Shown here: positions 44,157 through 55,910 of the stretch, piece by piece | Layout: every line of letters begins with the position of its first letter | Numbering within the stretch: the first letter of the stretch is position 1 | Assembly: GCF_958298935.1 (NCBI RefSeq) | Contig: NC_084923.1 | Span: forward strand, 33,138,501 to 33,202,500 | From: Phragmites australis | Taxonomy: Eukaryota; Streptophyta; Magnoliopsida; Poales; Poaceae | Length of the DNA stretch: 64,000 nt | Direction: 5' to 3' | Made by a program: the position numbers and the translations under genes | Notes under the pieces: model-generated | The model's database searches: none | Seen by the model: the letters and a program-made list of their open reading frames with translations, nothing else | Told to the model about the DNA's origin: nothing

Positions 44157-45600
44157 GTACAAAACATGACTAGTGGCATAAGGTTTCACTCAACCACCAG
44201 GTTTTGATTATGAAGAAACCTATTCCCCGGTGATAGGTGGTATTACCTTTAGATATTTAATCTCAATGGCAATCAACGTGGAGTTGAAAATGCAATTGAT
44301 GGATGTTGTGACCACATATCTTTATGGGAGCCTATATTCGAATATTTATATGAATGTACCTGAAAGAATAGCATTGCTGAATAAGGATAGAAGAAATAGA
44401 TGCCTTTATAGCGTACAGTTGAAGAAGTCGCTATATAGGTAAAACAATCAGGTAGAATGTGGTACAATCGGTTGAATGAATTTCTTAGAAAACAAGGCTA
44501 CACAAATAGCACAGATTGTCCCTGTCACATAATGGATTTTGGATAATATCTATATATATAGATGATATGAATATCATGGTACAGAAGTAGAAATAGAAGA
44601 AGAAAGTTCATACTTGAAGTTGAAGTCTGAATTCAAAATGAAAGATTTGGGTAAAACCAAGTTCTGCTTAGGCCTGCAGCTAGGGCATGTGACAGAAGAA
44701 ATCTTTGTACATCAATCAAACTAAACTCAGAAGGTGTTAGAGTGGTTTGATTTCGAAAAATCATTTCCCGCTAAAACCCCCATGGTCGGAAGATCATTGC
44801 AAGTAGATAAAGATCCCTATAAACCTAGAGAAGAGGGGGGAGGAAGTATTGAGACTGAAATTCCCACACTTAAGTGCAATAGGTGCCCTGATGTATCTGG
44901 CTAATTGCACGAGACCAGACATAGTGTTTGCAGTAAACCTACTTACACGATATAGTGCAGAGCCTAATAAAAGGTATTGGAAGGGTTTCAAGGATAATCT
45001 ATGCTACTTGCAAGGTAGCAAAGATTTGGGACTATTCTACAGAAAGAATCATGACCTAAGTCTGGTTGAATACGCAGATGCTGGGTAACTGTCAGACCCG
45101 CATACAGCAAAAGCACAGACTGGCTATGTTTTCCTATGTGGCAGAACAACAACTTTCTGGAAATCATCAAAGCAAAGTCTTGTATCTATTTCGACGAACC
45201 ACTCGAAAATAATAGCTTTATATGAAACCGCACGGGAATATGCATAGCTTAGAAGAGTGACCAATCATATCCAGCAGTCGTGTGGTTTGAACACTACTAA
45301 CACCCCTACCAATATCTATGAGGATAATGCTACATGTGTCTCACATGTGCAATTGGGATATGTGAAAAGCAACTTAACGAAGCATATCAACCCAAATTCT
45401 TTTATGCTCCTGAATTGCATAAGAAGAACGAAATAAAGGTAATGCATACCAAGTCATGTGAAAATCTTGTAGATTTATTCACTAAGTCTCTCCCCGCATC
45501 TAGTTTTGACAGATGTATTCGTGGCATTAGAATGATGAGGCTTAGAGAGTTGCATATTTCAGGGGAAGAATTTTCACATAATATCGATATGAAAAATTAA
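44157..45600 (+). pseudogene. Old Copia RT-RNase H remnant
   Basis: The RT frame starts with FDYEETYSPVIGG, preceded by stop-interrupted codons, then NVELKMQLMDVVTTYLYG and IYMNVPERIA (44230-44442). Later pieces carry LKSEFKMKDLGKTKFCLGLQ and the RNase H linker YLANCTRPDIVFAVNLLTRY (44849-45088). The C-terminal piece, 45334-45600, has VMHTKSCENLVDLFTKSLP. The YVDD box region (about 44530-44580) is degenerate. Multiple stops and shifts are present. The insertion of the guest lies at a Tyr codon just upstream. Confidence 0.85.
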
Positions 45601-45837
45601 ATCTTAGTCAAGAAGATTAAGTGCCCGAAGTTAATTATGAATATGAATCATTTTTTGGTGAATTGTACTCTTTTTCCCTTAAATGAGTTTTCCTGAAGTT
45701 TCTCATGTTAAGGTTTTTAATGAGACAATTTGTGTGACCATGTCGCGAGCTATGTACTATTTCTTCCAATTTTTCTCACTGGGTTTTTAGGGAGTTCTGA
45801 TGAGACATATGCATTTCGCGAGAAGTACCTAAGGGGG

Positions 45838-46064
45838 TGTTAGGAAACCTAGAGTTTCACAATCGAATGTGGGTCCGTCTCGAACTCTTGAAAGATTCGA
45901 TTTTATCTCTTAGAGGTTTTTAGCACTATATATACGGGATATCACTCGTCATTGTAAACAGATGTATAAAGAATAGACATCATTTCCCTTACATTATGTC
46001 TTCTTTTGTAATTATTCTCTCGAGGAATAGCTGGACTACACTCGGTAGCAGCAATTTCTTAACA
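45838..46064 (+). repeat. 3' LTR of the old Copia, 227 bp
   Basis: Preceded by the purine run aaggggg (45831-45837); begins TGTTAGGAAACC and ends TTCTTAACA. Contains a TATA-like actatatatacggg and the words ctctcgag and ctcggtag shared with 36042-36255. The right flank is ttttc. Confidence 0.85.
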
Positions 46065-46811
46065 TTTTCTTCTCCAAATTACCCAAAGCTTATGCCATTT
46101 TGAATCCAATATTGGATGTTATGCCTGTCATACATGGACTCTTTTTTCTATTAGCGCTTGTTTGGTAAGTATCAAGGGTAATCCCTGATAGTGATTCCAG
46201 GGTAGGTCGGATGATGGGTGCGTGAATGACGTTTCAGGGAGAGAATGTGTCTATGCGTGTAAACGAAGGATTTGAGGACACCGAGGGTTATACAGGTTCG
46301 GGTCTCCTGGAGGATAACAACCCTACGTGCTGTTTTTGTGTTATAGTAGATCTCACTTGGTTATAGCAGTATTCTAGAAGATTGCCAGAATTGATCTCCT
46401 CTGGTTACAACGGGCTCTTCATCCCTTTATATAGTAGGGAGAGGGAGAGCTAACATGCGTGCTCTACATAGATGGCCTCTACATAGATCCCTTTATAAAT
46501 AGAGCTGGGAAGTCTAATATTATGAACCTTCAATTCTAATATTCAAATTCTTCTACATTAAATAAATAGATGGAGGCATGCAGCAATAATTTTGGACCAA
46601 CCTTTCTACCCCTGGAACTACAAGCGCAGGCCGGTGGAGATGTCCACGTCTGTTATTTCTTGCACCCTGTCCAATTAAACCACTGGCAACTCAGAACCGT
46701 CTGATATAGTCTGTGTGCTCCGCCTCGTCTCCCTAGTTTCCTGAGGCTTCAGGGACCTTCTCCACTCGGCCGGCCGCTAAGAAAATTCGAGCTACTTTCA
46801 GCTGCTGGGTA
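46065..46811 (+). repeat. Degenerate LTR debris
   Basis: The stretch 46260-46460, with tatacaggttcgggtctcct, caaccctacgtgctg and tttatatagtagggagaggg, resembles R/U5-type sequence of grass Ty3 LTRs. Edges are not identifiable and no coding part is attached. Confidence 0.4.
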
Positions 46812-47720
46812 ATTAACCTTTTGCCAACCTTACCAATGGTATGTTCTTAAATATCATCGTTACCAGAAACTTTGACAAAATGCCACTAGGGACCACTGGA
46901 TTGTTGATTTATTTCTATTTTCGCTGACGTGACGGTATGTTTAAAGGAATATTCCTCTACAAATTGACTCAATTGCGCTTCCTCTTCTTTCTTCCTCCCT
47001 TCTTCGTCACTTGCCGCTGTGACCACCTCCCAAACATGCTCGTGCTTCTTCGGCCGAGGGAAGACGTGCGCAGGCCCCCTCGCCCTCCCCCTCCCCGGCA
47101 AGAGCGTGCTCGCGACCAAGGAGCTCGTGCTGCTCCACTCCCTCGTCGTCGTGCGGGCGCCGTGCAAGCTCCTCATTTTCAGCCTCTCCCCGTAGCTCCT
47201 CACGCTCGCCAAGCTCAACTCCGGTGGAGGCGCTGGTGCGGCCACGACCTTCGTCACTGACAGCATTGAGGACACCGACGGAGTGAGCCGTCCACCGGAG
47301 GGAGAGAGGAGGCGCACTGGGAGAGGGGGGCTCACCAGGGGCGGGAGATGGCCGAAGAGGGGGACTGTAAGGGCGGTAGAGGGGAGCTGGATTTGGGCCG
47401 CCGGGGAGAGAAAGAGGCGGCCGACCGGGGTGAAGGAGGCCAAAGAGGAGGGAGAAGATGAAGGAAAGGGGAAGGCCTAGTTCGCCAACGGCTCGGAGCC
47501 AGGCGGGCTCAGTAGCGCGTCGGTAGGGGTGGAGATGGGCTCGGCTGGGGTGAAGAGGTTGGCCGGGGCTAGGGCACAGCCAATACGATGGCTGCCCTCT
47601 AACCTCTCATGTAAGAATAAGGATAGATAAGTCATTTTCCTCTTCAGATGATATTTTATTGATGTTTTCGGTAACAATGATATTTGAGAGTATGTTACGA
47701 TGGCAAAAAAATTAATTGCA
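46812..47720. mobile_element. Pack-MULE-like element with GC-rich cargo
   Basis: The left end (46812-46880) and the complement of the right end (47650-47720) match over about 60 bases, with common order TTTTGCCA, then aaatatcatYgttacc, then a caaaat/aaaatatc region. The roughly 750 bases between are strongly GC-rich and coding-like on both strands, unlike the AT-rich ends. A 185-codon minus frame (46886-47443) is open but has no domain that I recognise and extends into the TIR. No 9-bp TSD was found, so the Mutator assignment rests on long TIRs plus cargo composition. Confidence 0.5.
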
Positions 47721-47721
47721 C

Positions 47722-48544
47722 CTGTTCTCACCCCCGCGCGGCCTACCTACTGCGTCGCTGCCGCCACCACCTCTGAGCGACCTCAAGCCCGGTAGCCCAG
47801 CGATGGCACTCCAGCAGACACGCTACAGTTGTGACTCCCTGTTGCCTTTGGCGCCATGCTCCACTTCTCCGCTCCTCCCCATCCCGCGCCACCCCGCCTG
47901 CTCCTCTTCCCCTACCACGCACTGGTTGCGTTACCCCCTCTCCCTTAATTGGCTACTACTACTCTTGTCAGCCACAGCCACAGTCCTCCCCCTCCAAGTG
48001 CCGGCTGCCCTCCTCGTGCCTCTAGCCTTTGGATACCCGACAGCCAACACGTCTTCTTCCTCCTCCCAGCATAGATCCAGCACTAATGTCTTGATTTGCA
48101 CTGGTGACTCGCTATCTCCCTCCTCGATCAGAAATAGGAGCTGACATTTCGATTCATTTCCAATCCACCAAATCGCTCTTCTTCGTTCCCACCGCTGCCA
48201 CCAGCTGCCCACACATCGCCCTGGTCCGCCACCATCTCACCGCCATCCAATACACCCGCACGCTCCCCGCACCTAATGTAGCAACGATGATCTCCGATGT
48301 GCTGGTCCGACACCACCGGCTGCCGACATCTTGGTCTGCCCACATGCCTTCGCCTCAAGGGACTAACTCCACCGCCCTGGTAAGCCACCCTTGTTTCTAG
48401 TCACTGCAATGAGGACGATGTGCCTGCCCTTTCTCCACACGCCTCCTGACACGGCCCTTCTATGCAGCACTCCGAGCATTGGCCAACGTTGCTTGCCACC
48501 TGTCCGCCGCAGAGAAGCGACAAAAATATGACAAGTTTGATGCG
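47722..48544. other. C/T-rich unassigned sequence
   Basis: Pyrimidine- and Ser/Pro-rich low-complexity frames on + (for example PLPPIPRHPACSSS-like codons) with stops. No domain, splice pattern or repeat edge. It could be a decayed gene fragment. Confidence 0.3.
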
Positions 48545-49668
48545 TGTCGGACCCCTCCTTCGGGTCACCTTGTATAGCTCAAACCAGTCCCTGGATCAGT
48601 AGCTGGTACGCACAAATTACTAACAGAAGTAGACATCACAAACATACATCGATTAAGTATGATAATAAGGTACAACACAGAGTTCATTACAATAAAGGCC
48701 CATAGGCATAATTAACAAACACTCACAGAACAACGGAAACAATGCAAAAGCGACCCATGTCCTACAGGCAGCTTGAGTGCAGACGAAACCAGCTTCTCTA
48801 TTCTTCATCTTCTCTTTCAACGAAGTCGGCCTCTGGATCATCTGGGTCCATAATTAGCAAGTGTGAGTACATAAGGTACTCAGCAAGTCCTACCTCAAGG
48901 GGGGATATTAGATGCATAAGGGTAGATCAAGGATAAGGCTGTAGAGTCTTTTAGGTTTTGCAGAAAGCTAGTTTTTGATACAAGGTTCATTTTGCAAAGA
49001 CTACCTTTAAAAAGCATTTCCGAAGAGAACACGTAAGTTGAGCTTATGGGGGTTGTTGGCCCTAGTGGAGATACTTCCATCCCGCCAATTCCCACAAGTC
49101 TTTTGTCAGTGGGCACACAGTCTAGGATGCTTAGGGCACAAAGCCAAACCCTTCTTTTCGAAAACACGAGCACACTGCCCACTCACACGCCAAGGAGGTA
49201 CTCACGCTGAAAAACTAATCATTGTGACCATACCATAGCATGTTCTTGACCGAGGACATGACTATCTGGATAGGTTTAACACTCTGCAGAGATTGTACAC
49301 TTTACCCACAAGATATGCACATGCTCCCACCTTAGCAACTGGTGGAGCTATCATAACGAGACGCAACGACCTCACAACGTAGTCACAATATCCACCAATA
49401 GGGTACTAAGATACCAGGGGCCTTAGAAGATCCACGGGAAGGACCACTTAGCAATCCAAAGGCTTTGACATAGCCTTAACAATATCACCAGTCGGACCTC
49501 GGGCTACGTACCACCCAAGTCTTCTCCTGGTCCCCATTGCCACAACCAGCCTCCGGGTGGGTACCGAACTAAGTCGGAAGGGTTAGGTCAAGTCCTGCCC
49601 ATTCAGGCCATGTGGTTGTATGAGTGGATACTAGGTAAGATGTCACAGCGAACTGGTCCTTATACGAC

Positions 49669-51058
49669 TGTCGGTGTATCAGGGAACGAGAGTCCCCGAA
49701 TCCCGATGCCAGGCCAGCAATCCGCCACATGCACCATCCCGCGGAGTCTCCACCGTCAGGTAAAAAAGATCGAGTCCCGGGAGAGGGCACTCGGGGCCAC
49801 AGTCGGTGGTCCCCGAGTACCCCAGTTCCCCGATGATCCACAAAGTCTAAATGCTGGGAAGAACATGCTCAGGAAGGTGTGCGGTGACCTCCGAGCACCC
49901 AAGTCCCTCGACAACCAGGAAAGCTAAGTACCGGGAGAAACGTGCCCGGGGCCGCTAGCGGTGGCCCCGTGGGCACCCAAGTATCCTGAGGACCCACCGA
50001 AGGAAGTTCCGGGAGAGAGTGCTCGAGGTTACGTGCAGCGGCCCCCGAGCACTCGGTTCCCTGAGGATCCGTACAAGTGTGCTCGGGAGAGAGTGCTCGG
50101 GGAGGTGAACAATACCCCCGAGCACTTGGTTCCCCAAGGACAAGAAAGGGCATTCTCGGGAGAGAGTGCTCGGGGAGGTGAACAGTGACCCCCCGAGCAC
50201 TTGGTTCCCCGACGACCCAGAGAGCCCACTGACAATGGCCCCCGAGGGGCCCACCGATGAGGTGTCAGCCAGTCAAAGGCCCAAGGCCGCATTTAAAGAG
50301 CGTACGTGGCCTGTCAGTTCCTGCCACATTCTGGCAGAGGGGCGTGAGGTCATTGAATGCACGGGTCCCATCTCGTGCCATCCGGGCCGTCTCGGGATAA
50401 CATCGTAAGGCCGAGGCATTTCGTCTGCCGCGCTGCTGTGGCAGGGGAACAAGACAGGACGGGCACGCCGAGCCGCTCTGCGGCTGCCTGGTGGGCCCTC
50501 TCCAAGGCGCCCGTTGCCAGTGCATTTATGGTGACGGATGACCGGGCGTGGGACGCATTTTCCACCCCCGGTCACTTCGCCCAGAGGAAATGATGATGCC
50601 CTTTCCATTTATGGTGCCTTGGAACTCGTGCTCCTCCTTCCGTTCAGGGCACGCTGCTGCCGGCGGGTATTTAAAGCAGCCGGCGGCACAAAAGAAACAA
50701 CGGCTGAGAAGACGAAACAATTGCTCATAGGCAGAGAAGAAAAGATCACAGGCTGAAGAACAAAGAGCCCCAGGCTCTAAGATAGATAAACATTCTTGTA
50801 ACCAGCAACATCCCTGAGGGACTTCCTCAGGGCATTTATAGTATCCATACAGGAGTTAGGTGTTACGCCCCCGTGCGGTCCGAACCTGTCTAAACACCAG
50901 CGTATTTACTCCTTTCCGCATTAGATCACTCCGCACTGCCGACCATCGCATTCATACCCATTTATTTCTTTGGCGAACATATTCAGGTTCATCCCCTCGG
51001 CCGAATCTCTAAAAAGGGGTCCCCCAGGATCCCTGCGACAGGAGTTCACCCTCCGACA
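49669..51058 (+). repeat. 5' LTR of the Tat element, 1390 bp, with tandem repeats
   Basis: Starts TGTCGGTGTATCAG and ends CTCCGACA. The U3 region 49750-50225 has about six diverged tandem copies of a 60-80-bp unit with the core gggagagagtgctcgggg and ccccgagcacttggttcccc. TATTTAAA at 50668-50675 is the likely TATA box. Compared with the 3' LTR it has about 20 extra bases near 50730-50750 and lacks about 31 bases near 50310. Confidence 0.95.
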
Positions 51059-51060
51059 GC

Positions 51061-51078
51061 TGGCGCGCCAGGTAGGGG
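51061..51078 (+). other. Primer-binding site of the Tat element
   Basis: TGGCGCGCCAGGTAGGGG starts two bases after the LTR. This PBS word is common in grass Ty3 elements of this branch. I do not assign the tRNA. Confidence 0.85.
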
Positions 51079-51098
51079 GGAAGCATCCCTGAATCTGT

Positions 51099-52607
51099 TT
51101 GTTTGTTTTCTTCCGCAGAAAAAATAGCCGGTGGTCATCGCCTCCAGCGTTGCGGCTCCAGCCCCTCGCACAGGAGGCCCCAGTCGCTGCTGCGTCCCAG
51201 CAGCAGCCGCGATCTGCACGCATGGCATTTCCCTCTCAAGGGGACCAGGGCATTGGGCCCAACAGGGCCGCCGCCGCCGTCGCCAGTGCACCATCCGACC
51301 CCCAGCCGGTGGCCGAAACTCCTACCGCCAGGTCCACGTCTGGACAGCGCCGGGCGCCTCTTCGGCGTAGACTCGCCTTGAACGAGGCCAGTCCCGGGAG
51401 CGCGCTGCTTGCAGCGCACGCTCTCCTCATGCATCCGCCAGTCCAGGCGGCGGGGGAAAACCCGGAGGGCCGTTGGCTCCAGGAAGTCGCTGCCCTGGTC
51501 GGCACTGCCCGCCACCAGGTGCTAGCTGAGAGTTCCCGCGGCACCACCCAGCGTGGCGCCGCTGGGACCGGCCCATCGTCGGGTGGCGTTCGCGCTGGCC
51601 GGGGTGCCTCCAGGCGGAGCGCCGCCCCCCCTGGCCGCTTTCGGAACCCAGGACCTCCGCTTACACCTCAATGAGCGGAGGGGCATCGAAGACGCGCGTG
51701 TCACTCTCGAGCACCAGCGGGAGACCCGGCAGGAGGCTGAAGCTGAGGACCAGGCTTCCTCCTTGCCGGCCCATGATCGCCGGGGCTCCCCGGCTCGCCG
51801 GTGTTCACCACCCAAGGGTGCTGCCCGCGCTGAAGGGTACGGCACCAAGTTCCGCCCACCAAGTTCCGCCCTGAGCTGCCATAGAAGTACGACGGGTCCA
51901 TCGTCCCCGTCAAGTTCCTCCAGATATACACCACCACTATCTAGGCGGCTGGTGGCAGCGAAAAGGTGATGGCTTACCCCCAGGATCTATCAGCTCCTGG
52001 GATGATCTTTGCCACCAGTTCGTGGCTAATTTTCAGGGCACATTCACGCGCCCCGGCCTGGAGTGCGACCTCCATGCCGTCAAGCAGCAGGAGGGGGAGA
52101 CGTTGCGGTGCTTTATTCAGCGCTTCAGCCAGGTCCGCAACACCATCCCGCGGATAACCCCCCACGCTATCATTGTCACTTTCCGGCAGTGCGTCCGCGA
52201 TGAGCGGATGCTCGAGAAGCTAGGCACGCATGAGGTCGAGACCACCGCGGAACTTTTCGCGCTGGCCGACAAGTGCACTAAGGCAGCAGAAGCTTAGGCT
52301 TGGCACGTTCCGCGCCCTAAGCACCCTACCGCCGATCAACCAGGTCCTTCCCGCTCCGACAGGCTGGAAAAGAAAAAGAGAAGGAGGCGCGAGGCTGTCC
52401 CCTTCGAGCCGGCCCAGGGCCCCGCCCGTGGGCCGACCCAGGAGCCCGACTGCCGGCAAGCACGCCGGGCGGCTGCCGACAGACGGCCTGTGCCCGCGAG
52501 AGCCCCGGCCCGAGCCCCTCCTAGGGCTCCGGCTCCCGCAAGGGCTCCGGCTCCCGCCAGGGCTCCCGCTCCGGCAAGAGCCTCCGCTCCTGCGGAGCCC
52601 GAGCTAG
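51099..52607 (+). pseudogene. Tat-type gag, frameshifted
   Basis: The N-terminal Ala/Pro/Arg-rich part (51099-51674) switches frame to LNERRGIEDARVTLEHQRET (51670-51969). The capsid part then appears at 52022-52297 (NFQGTFTRPGLECDLHAVKQ, RCFIQRFSQVRNTIP, ELFALADKCTKAAEA). Part of the capsid core just before 51970-51990 seems deleted. A stop at 52295-52297 and a frame change lead to the basic C-terminal stretch. At least three frame changes make it non-coding for a full Gag. Confidence 0.8.
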
Positions 52608-53452
52608 GGAAGTGGTGCCCGTTCCACCAGACCAGATGGCATGACCTCACGGAGTGCCGCACGGTCAAGGGCCTCGTCGAGCAGCGCCAAAGGGACCGCG
52701 ACGAGCTTCGCGGGGGTGGTGACGATGAAGCCGCCCCCAACAACGCAGAACTCGGCTTCCAGGAACCTGAGCACACCGTCGCCTTCATCGACGGAGGTGT
52801 GTACACACCCTCCTCCCGCCGCAGTGTCAAAACCGTGCGGCGTGAGGTGTGCTCGGCGACCCCGAGTGAAGAGGCCGCGAGGCCTCTGAAGTGGTTGGAT
52901 GCACCGATCACGTTCAGCTTGCCCGACCACCCTGCCAGTACTGCAGGCGTGGGGCGACTACCCCTGGTAGTGTCCCCCACCATCTGCAACGTGAAGGTCA
53001 GCAGGGTGCTGATCGACGGGGTAGCAGGCCTTAACCTCCTCTCCAAGGAGGCTTTCGAGAAGCTGCAGGTGCCCTCTAGGCGTCTAAAGCCGTCGCTCCC
53101 ATTTTACGTGGTGACGCCCAGGCACTCCCTGCCCCTCGGGCAGGTCGAGTTGCCCGTGACATTTGGGAGCCGGGACAACTTCCGAACGGAGAACGTCATC
53201 TTCGACGTCGTGGAGCTCCCCCTCCCATACAACACCAATCTCGGGCGCCCGATGCTCGCTCGGTTCATGGTGGTTACGCACTACGCGTACCTCACGGTCA
53301 AGATGCCGGGCCCAGCGGGCCCCATCTTCGTGTTCGCCGAGACCAGCAGCGCCGTCTCCTGCGCCGAGCAGTTATACTCGACCTTGGTCTCAGCCCGAGC
53401 CGAGGTCGAAGGTCATCCAGGGGGCCCGGGACCCTCTACATCCAAACCCTGA
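52490..53452 (+). pseudogene. Tat-type gag C-terminus and aspartic protease
   Basis: A 320-codon open frame begins with Ala-Pro-Arg tandem repeats (residues about 1-42). A CCHC-like knuckle follows, WCPFHQTRWHDLTEC, and then the protease domain with RVLIDGVAGLNLLSKEAF near residue 180. The active site is expected to be D-S/G-G-A but reads D-G-V-A, a change likely to harm catalysis. The second half (LPYNTNLGRPMLARFM) is present. The frame stops at 53450-53452 before RT. Confidence 0.8.
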
Positions 53453-53587
53453 CTCGCTGCTGACACCTCCATTCCTACGAAGGAGGTGGTGGTGGGTGAA
53501 CGCACCTCCCAGGTCGTCCGAATCGGCGGTGACTTGGGCGGCAAATAGGAAAGTGCGCTCATCGCCTTCCTCCGGGCTAACGTCGAC

Positions 53588-54607
53588 GTGTTTGCATGGC
53601 AGCCGTCCGATATGCCCGAGATCCCTAGGAAGGTGATCGAGCACCACCTGGCTGTGCGTCCGGACGCACGCCCGGTGAAGCAAAAGGTCCGGCGGCAGGC
53701 GCCCGAGCGCCAGGAGTTCATCTGGGAGCAAGTCAGCAAGCTCCTTGAAGCAGGATTTATCCAAGAGGTCCTCCACCCCGAGTGGTTGGTAAACTCAGTT
53801 ATTGTCCCGAAGGCTAACGGCAAGCTCATGTGCGTGGACTACACCGATCTAAACAAGGCTTGCCCCAAAGATCCTTTTCCTTTGCCCCGCATAGATCAAA
53901 TTGTAGATGCAACCGCGGGATGTGATCTTTTGTGTTTTTTAGATGCAAACTCTGGTTATCACCGGACTCGCATGGCCGTAGAGGATGAAGAAAAAACTGC
54001 TTTTACCACTCCGGTGGAGACTTATTGCTATATGTCGATGCCTTTTGGTTTGCGCAACGCTGGGTCTTCTTTCCAGCGCGCTATCCTTATCACCCTTGAT
54101 TCGCAGGTTGGCCGCAACGTTGAGGCCTACATCGATGATCTCGTGGTCAAATCCCGAGACCGCGCCACCCTGCTCGAAGATCTTGCCGAGACTTTCAATA
54201 GTCTCCGTACTACCCGCCTGAAGCTCAACCCCGAGAAGTGCGTCTTTGGGGTACCTGCGGGCAAGCTCCTCGGTTTCTTGGTTTCCAGCCGAGGGATTGA
54301 GGCCAATCCAGAGAAGATCCGGGCCATCGAGCAGATGCGACCCCCGACTCGACTCAAGGAGGTTCAGCGTCTCGCCGGCTGCATGACGGCCCTTGGGTGC
54401 TTCATCTCCAAACTTGGGGAGCGAGGACTCCCCCTCTTCAAGCTTCTGAAGAAGACCGGTCGTTTCGACTGGACACCGGAGGCCGAGCAGGCCTTCCGCG
54501 ATTTGAAGAAGTACCTCACCTCACCACCTGTGCTGGTGGCCCTGTCCGAAGGCGAGCCACTACTGCTCTACGTGTCGGCCACTCCTCAGGTCCCACTAAC
54601 TGGGTAA
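53588..54607 (+). pseudogene. Tat-type reverse transcriptase, truncated in RNase H
   Basis: A 339-codon open frame holds RT blocks MCVDYTDLNKACPKDPFPLP, FLDANSGYHRTRM, MPFGLRNAGSSFQRA and the catalytic YIDDLVVKSRDR, then the connection region FDWTPEAEQAFRDLKKYL and the first strand of RNase H (LLLYVSATPQV). It ends at TAA 54605-54607, where non-pol sequence starts. RNase H catalytic residues and integrase are missing. Upstream, the same frame (from about 53455) is interrupted by TAG at 53548-53550. RT itself looks nearly intact. Confidence 0.9.
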
Positions 54608-54619
54608 GTCACCCAACCT

Positions 54620-55910
54620 TGTAAAAAAATTGTCAATACAATATGTATATCAATGTGCAATCCTTATGTTAAATTTCATTTTTCTGGATTCCATATGTTT
54701 AATCTGTCTGGTGAGATGCTCGATTGTGCGAGAAAAATTCGCTCTCTCATTTTCCCCGTTGATAAAAGAATCTCGATCGGTATGCGCGTGGGCAGTTGCC
54801 GCTGACTTACGTCTGTTGTGGTAGGCTGTGGTGTTCGGTGTCGTGACAGTCTCCCGTGCACTACCGAGCCCCTGGGGTTCTCGGGTAATCCTATCGCTCG
54901 AGCTGCTCGAGTAGTCCGGAGCCTAGGCCCCAGGGGCTGGCTGTCGGTGCTCGGTCTGGTCTGTCATACCCGGGCGCCACCGAACCATAGGACCTCTGGG
55001 TTATGCCTCTGCCTGCTCTTGTCCGCCGGTTTGGGCATTCAAGAGGTCTCGGGTCAAAAATGAGAGCAGTCCATAATAAGTACTGCACTAACAGAGCGCA
55101 CCAAGCAAGGAATTTCTCTATTTTTCTCAAGTCATAGATCGACAATCAAAAGTAAAAGCAGCTCGACCGCGAAGGCCTCAGCGCCCAGGTCGCTGCTTGG
55201 CCCTAAGGGTCCTCGGGTGGTCCTACTGCTCAGGCATGAGTGGTCGGGATCACCTGATCCGGGCCCCCTTGCGCCCTCCCCTGCTCGGGCACCCCAGCCA
55301 TGGGAACCAAGTTTCCCGGGCACCCCGAGCTCGGAACGCATTCCCCTCCTGGATCGGTTGGCCAAAAAACTGACAGCTGTCCGGTGAGTGGTTAATTCAT
55401 ACGAATTTACATTCAGTAATATATTGTTCCCGAGTCATCCTCGGGGGCCCTCGTACTCTAATCTATTCGGCGAGATGGTCTCCTCGCGCACAAAACCCTG
55501 CCACGTGTCCACTTTTCCCTAGAACGACAGAACAGACAGTAGAAAGGTGTACCGTATGTACGGCAATGTCTGACCGAAGTCTTTCATGGTGGTCGTGGTG
55601 TTCGGTCCGCTTAAAAGGCCCCGGGCACTACCGAGCCTCTAGGGTTCTCGAGTTATCTCACGGCTCGAGCTGCTCGAGCGGTCGGGAGCCTAGACCCTGG
55701 GGGTGGGCTGTCGGTGCTCGATCCGGTCCATCCTAGCCCGGGCACCACCAAACCGTGGGGACTCTTGGTCGCATTCCCGCCCATACGTGTCTCTAGCCTA
55801 CTTGTTTGAGTGGTCGCAGAGTGGGAAAGTGTTCACTGGTCATGGCGTGCTCCGTGTTGGATCGATCTATCTCCCGAGCAAGGAAGTTCGTGCCTTTGTC
55901 TTTTGACTTA
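54620..55910 (+). repeat. Diverged direct repeats in the Tat internal region
   Basis: Two units starting near 54695 and 55458 share, in order, ctgktgagatg-type, gtggtgttcggt, cactaccgagcc, ggttctcg, gctcgagctgctcgag, ctgtcggtgctcg and cgaacc/caaacc words. The period is about 760 bp. They occupy the place of the missing integrase. No coding frame. Such repeats after pol are frequent in Tat elements. Confidence 0.65.

Larger units (their letters stand above)
36042..46064 (+). mobile_element. Old Copia retrotransposon (Ale/Hopscotch-like) hosting another Copia
   Basis: A 5' LTR (36042-36255) with a PBS-like ttatcagcacgag and the 3' LTR (45838-46064) belong to one family: both end in TTAACA and share ctctcgag, ctcggtag and tattatgtctt words in order. 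Both outer flanks are TTTTC (36037-36041, 46065-46069). The RT-RNase H remnant 44157-45600 precedes the 3' LTR. A second Copia lies between, inserted in RT at about 44156/44157. Gag to early RT of the outer element is missing, removed with the 5' part of the guest. LTRs are strongly diverged, so the element is old; TTTTC is low complexity and could match by chance. Confidence 0.6.

Noticed and set aside
50265..50608. ORFs within the Tat LTRs
   Set aside because: Overlapping open frames on both strands arise from GC-rich LTR sequence and repeat in both LTRs without domain similarity.
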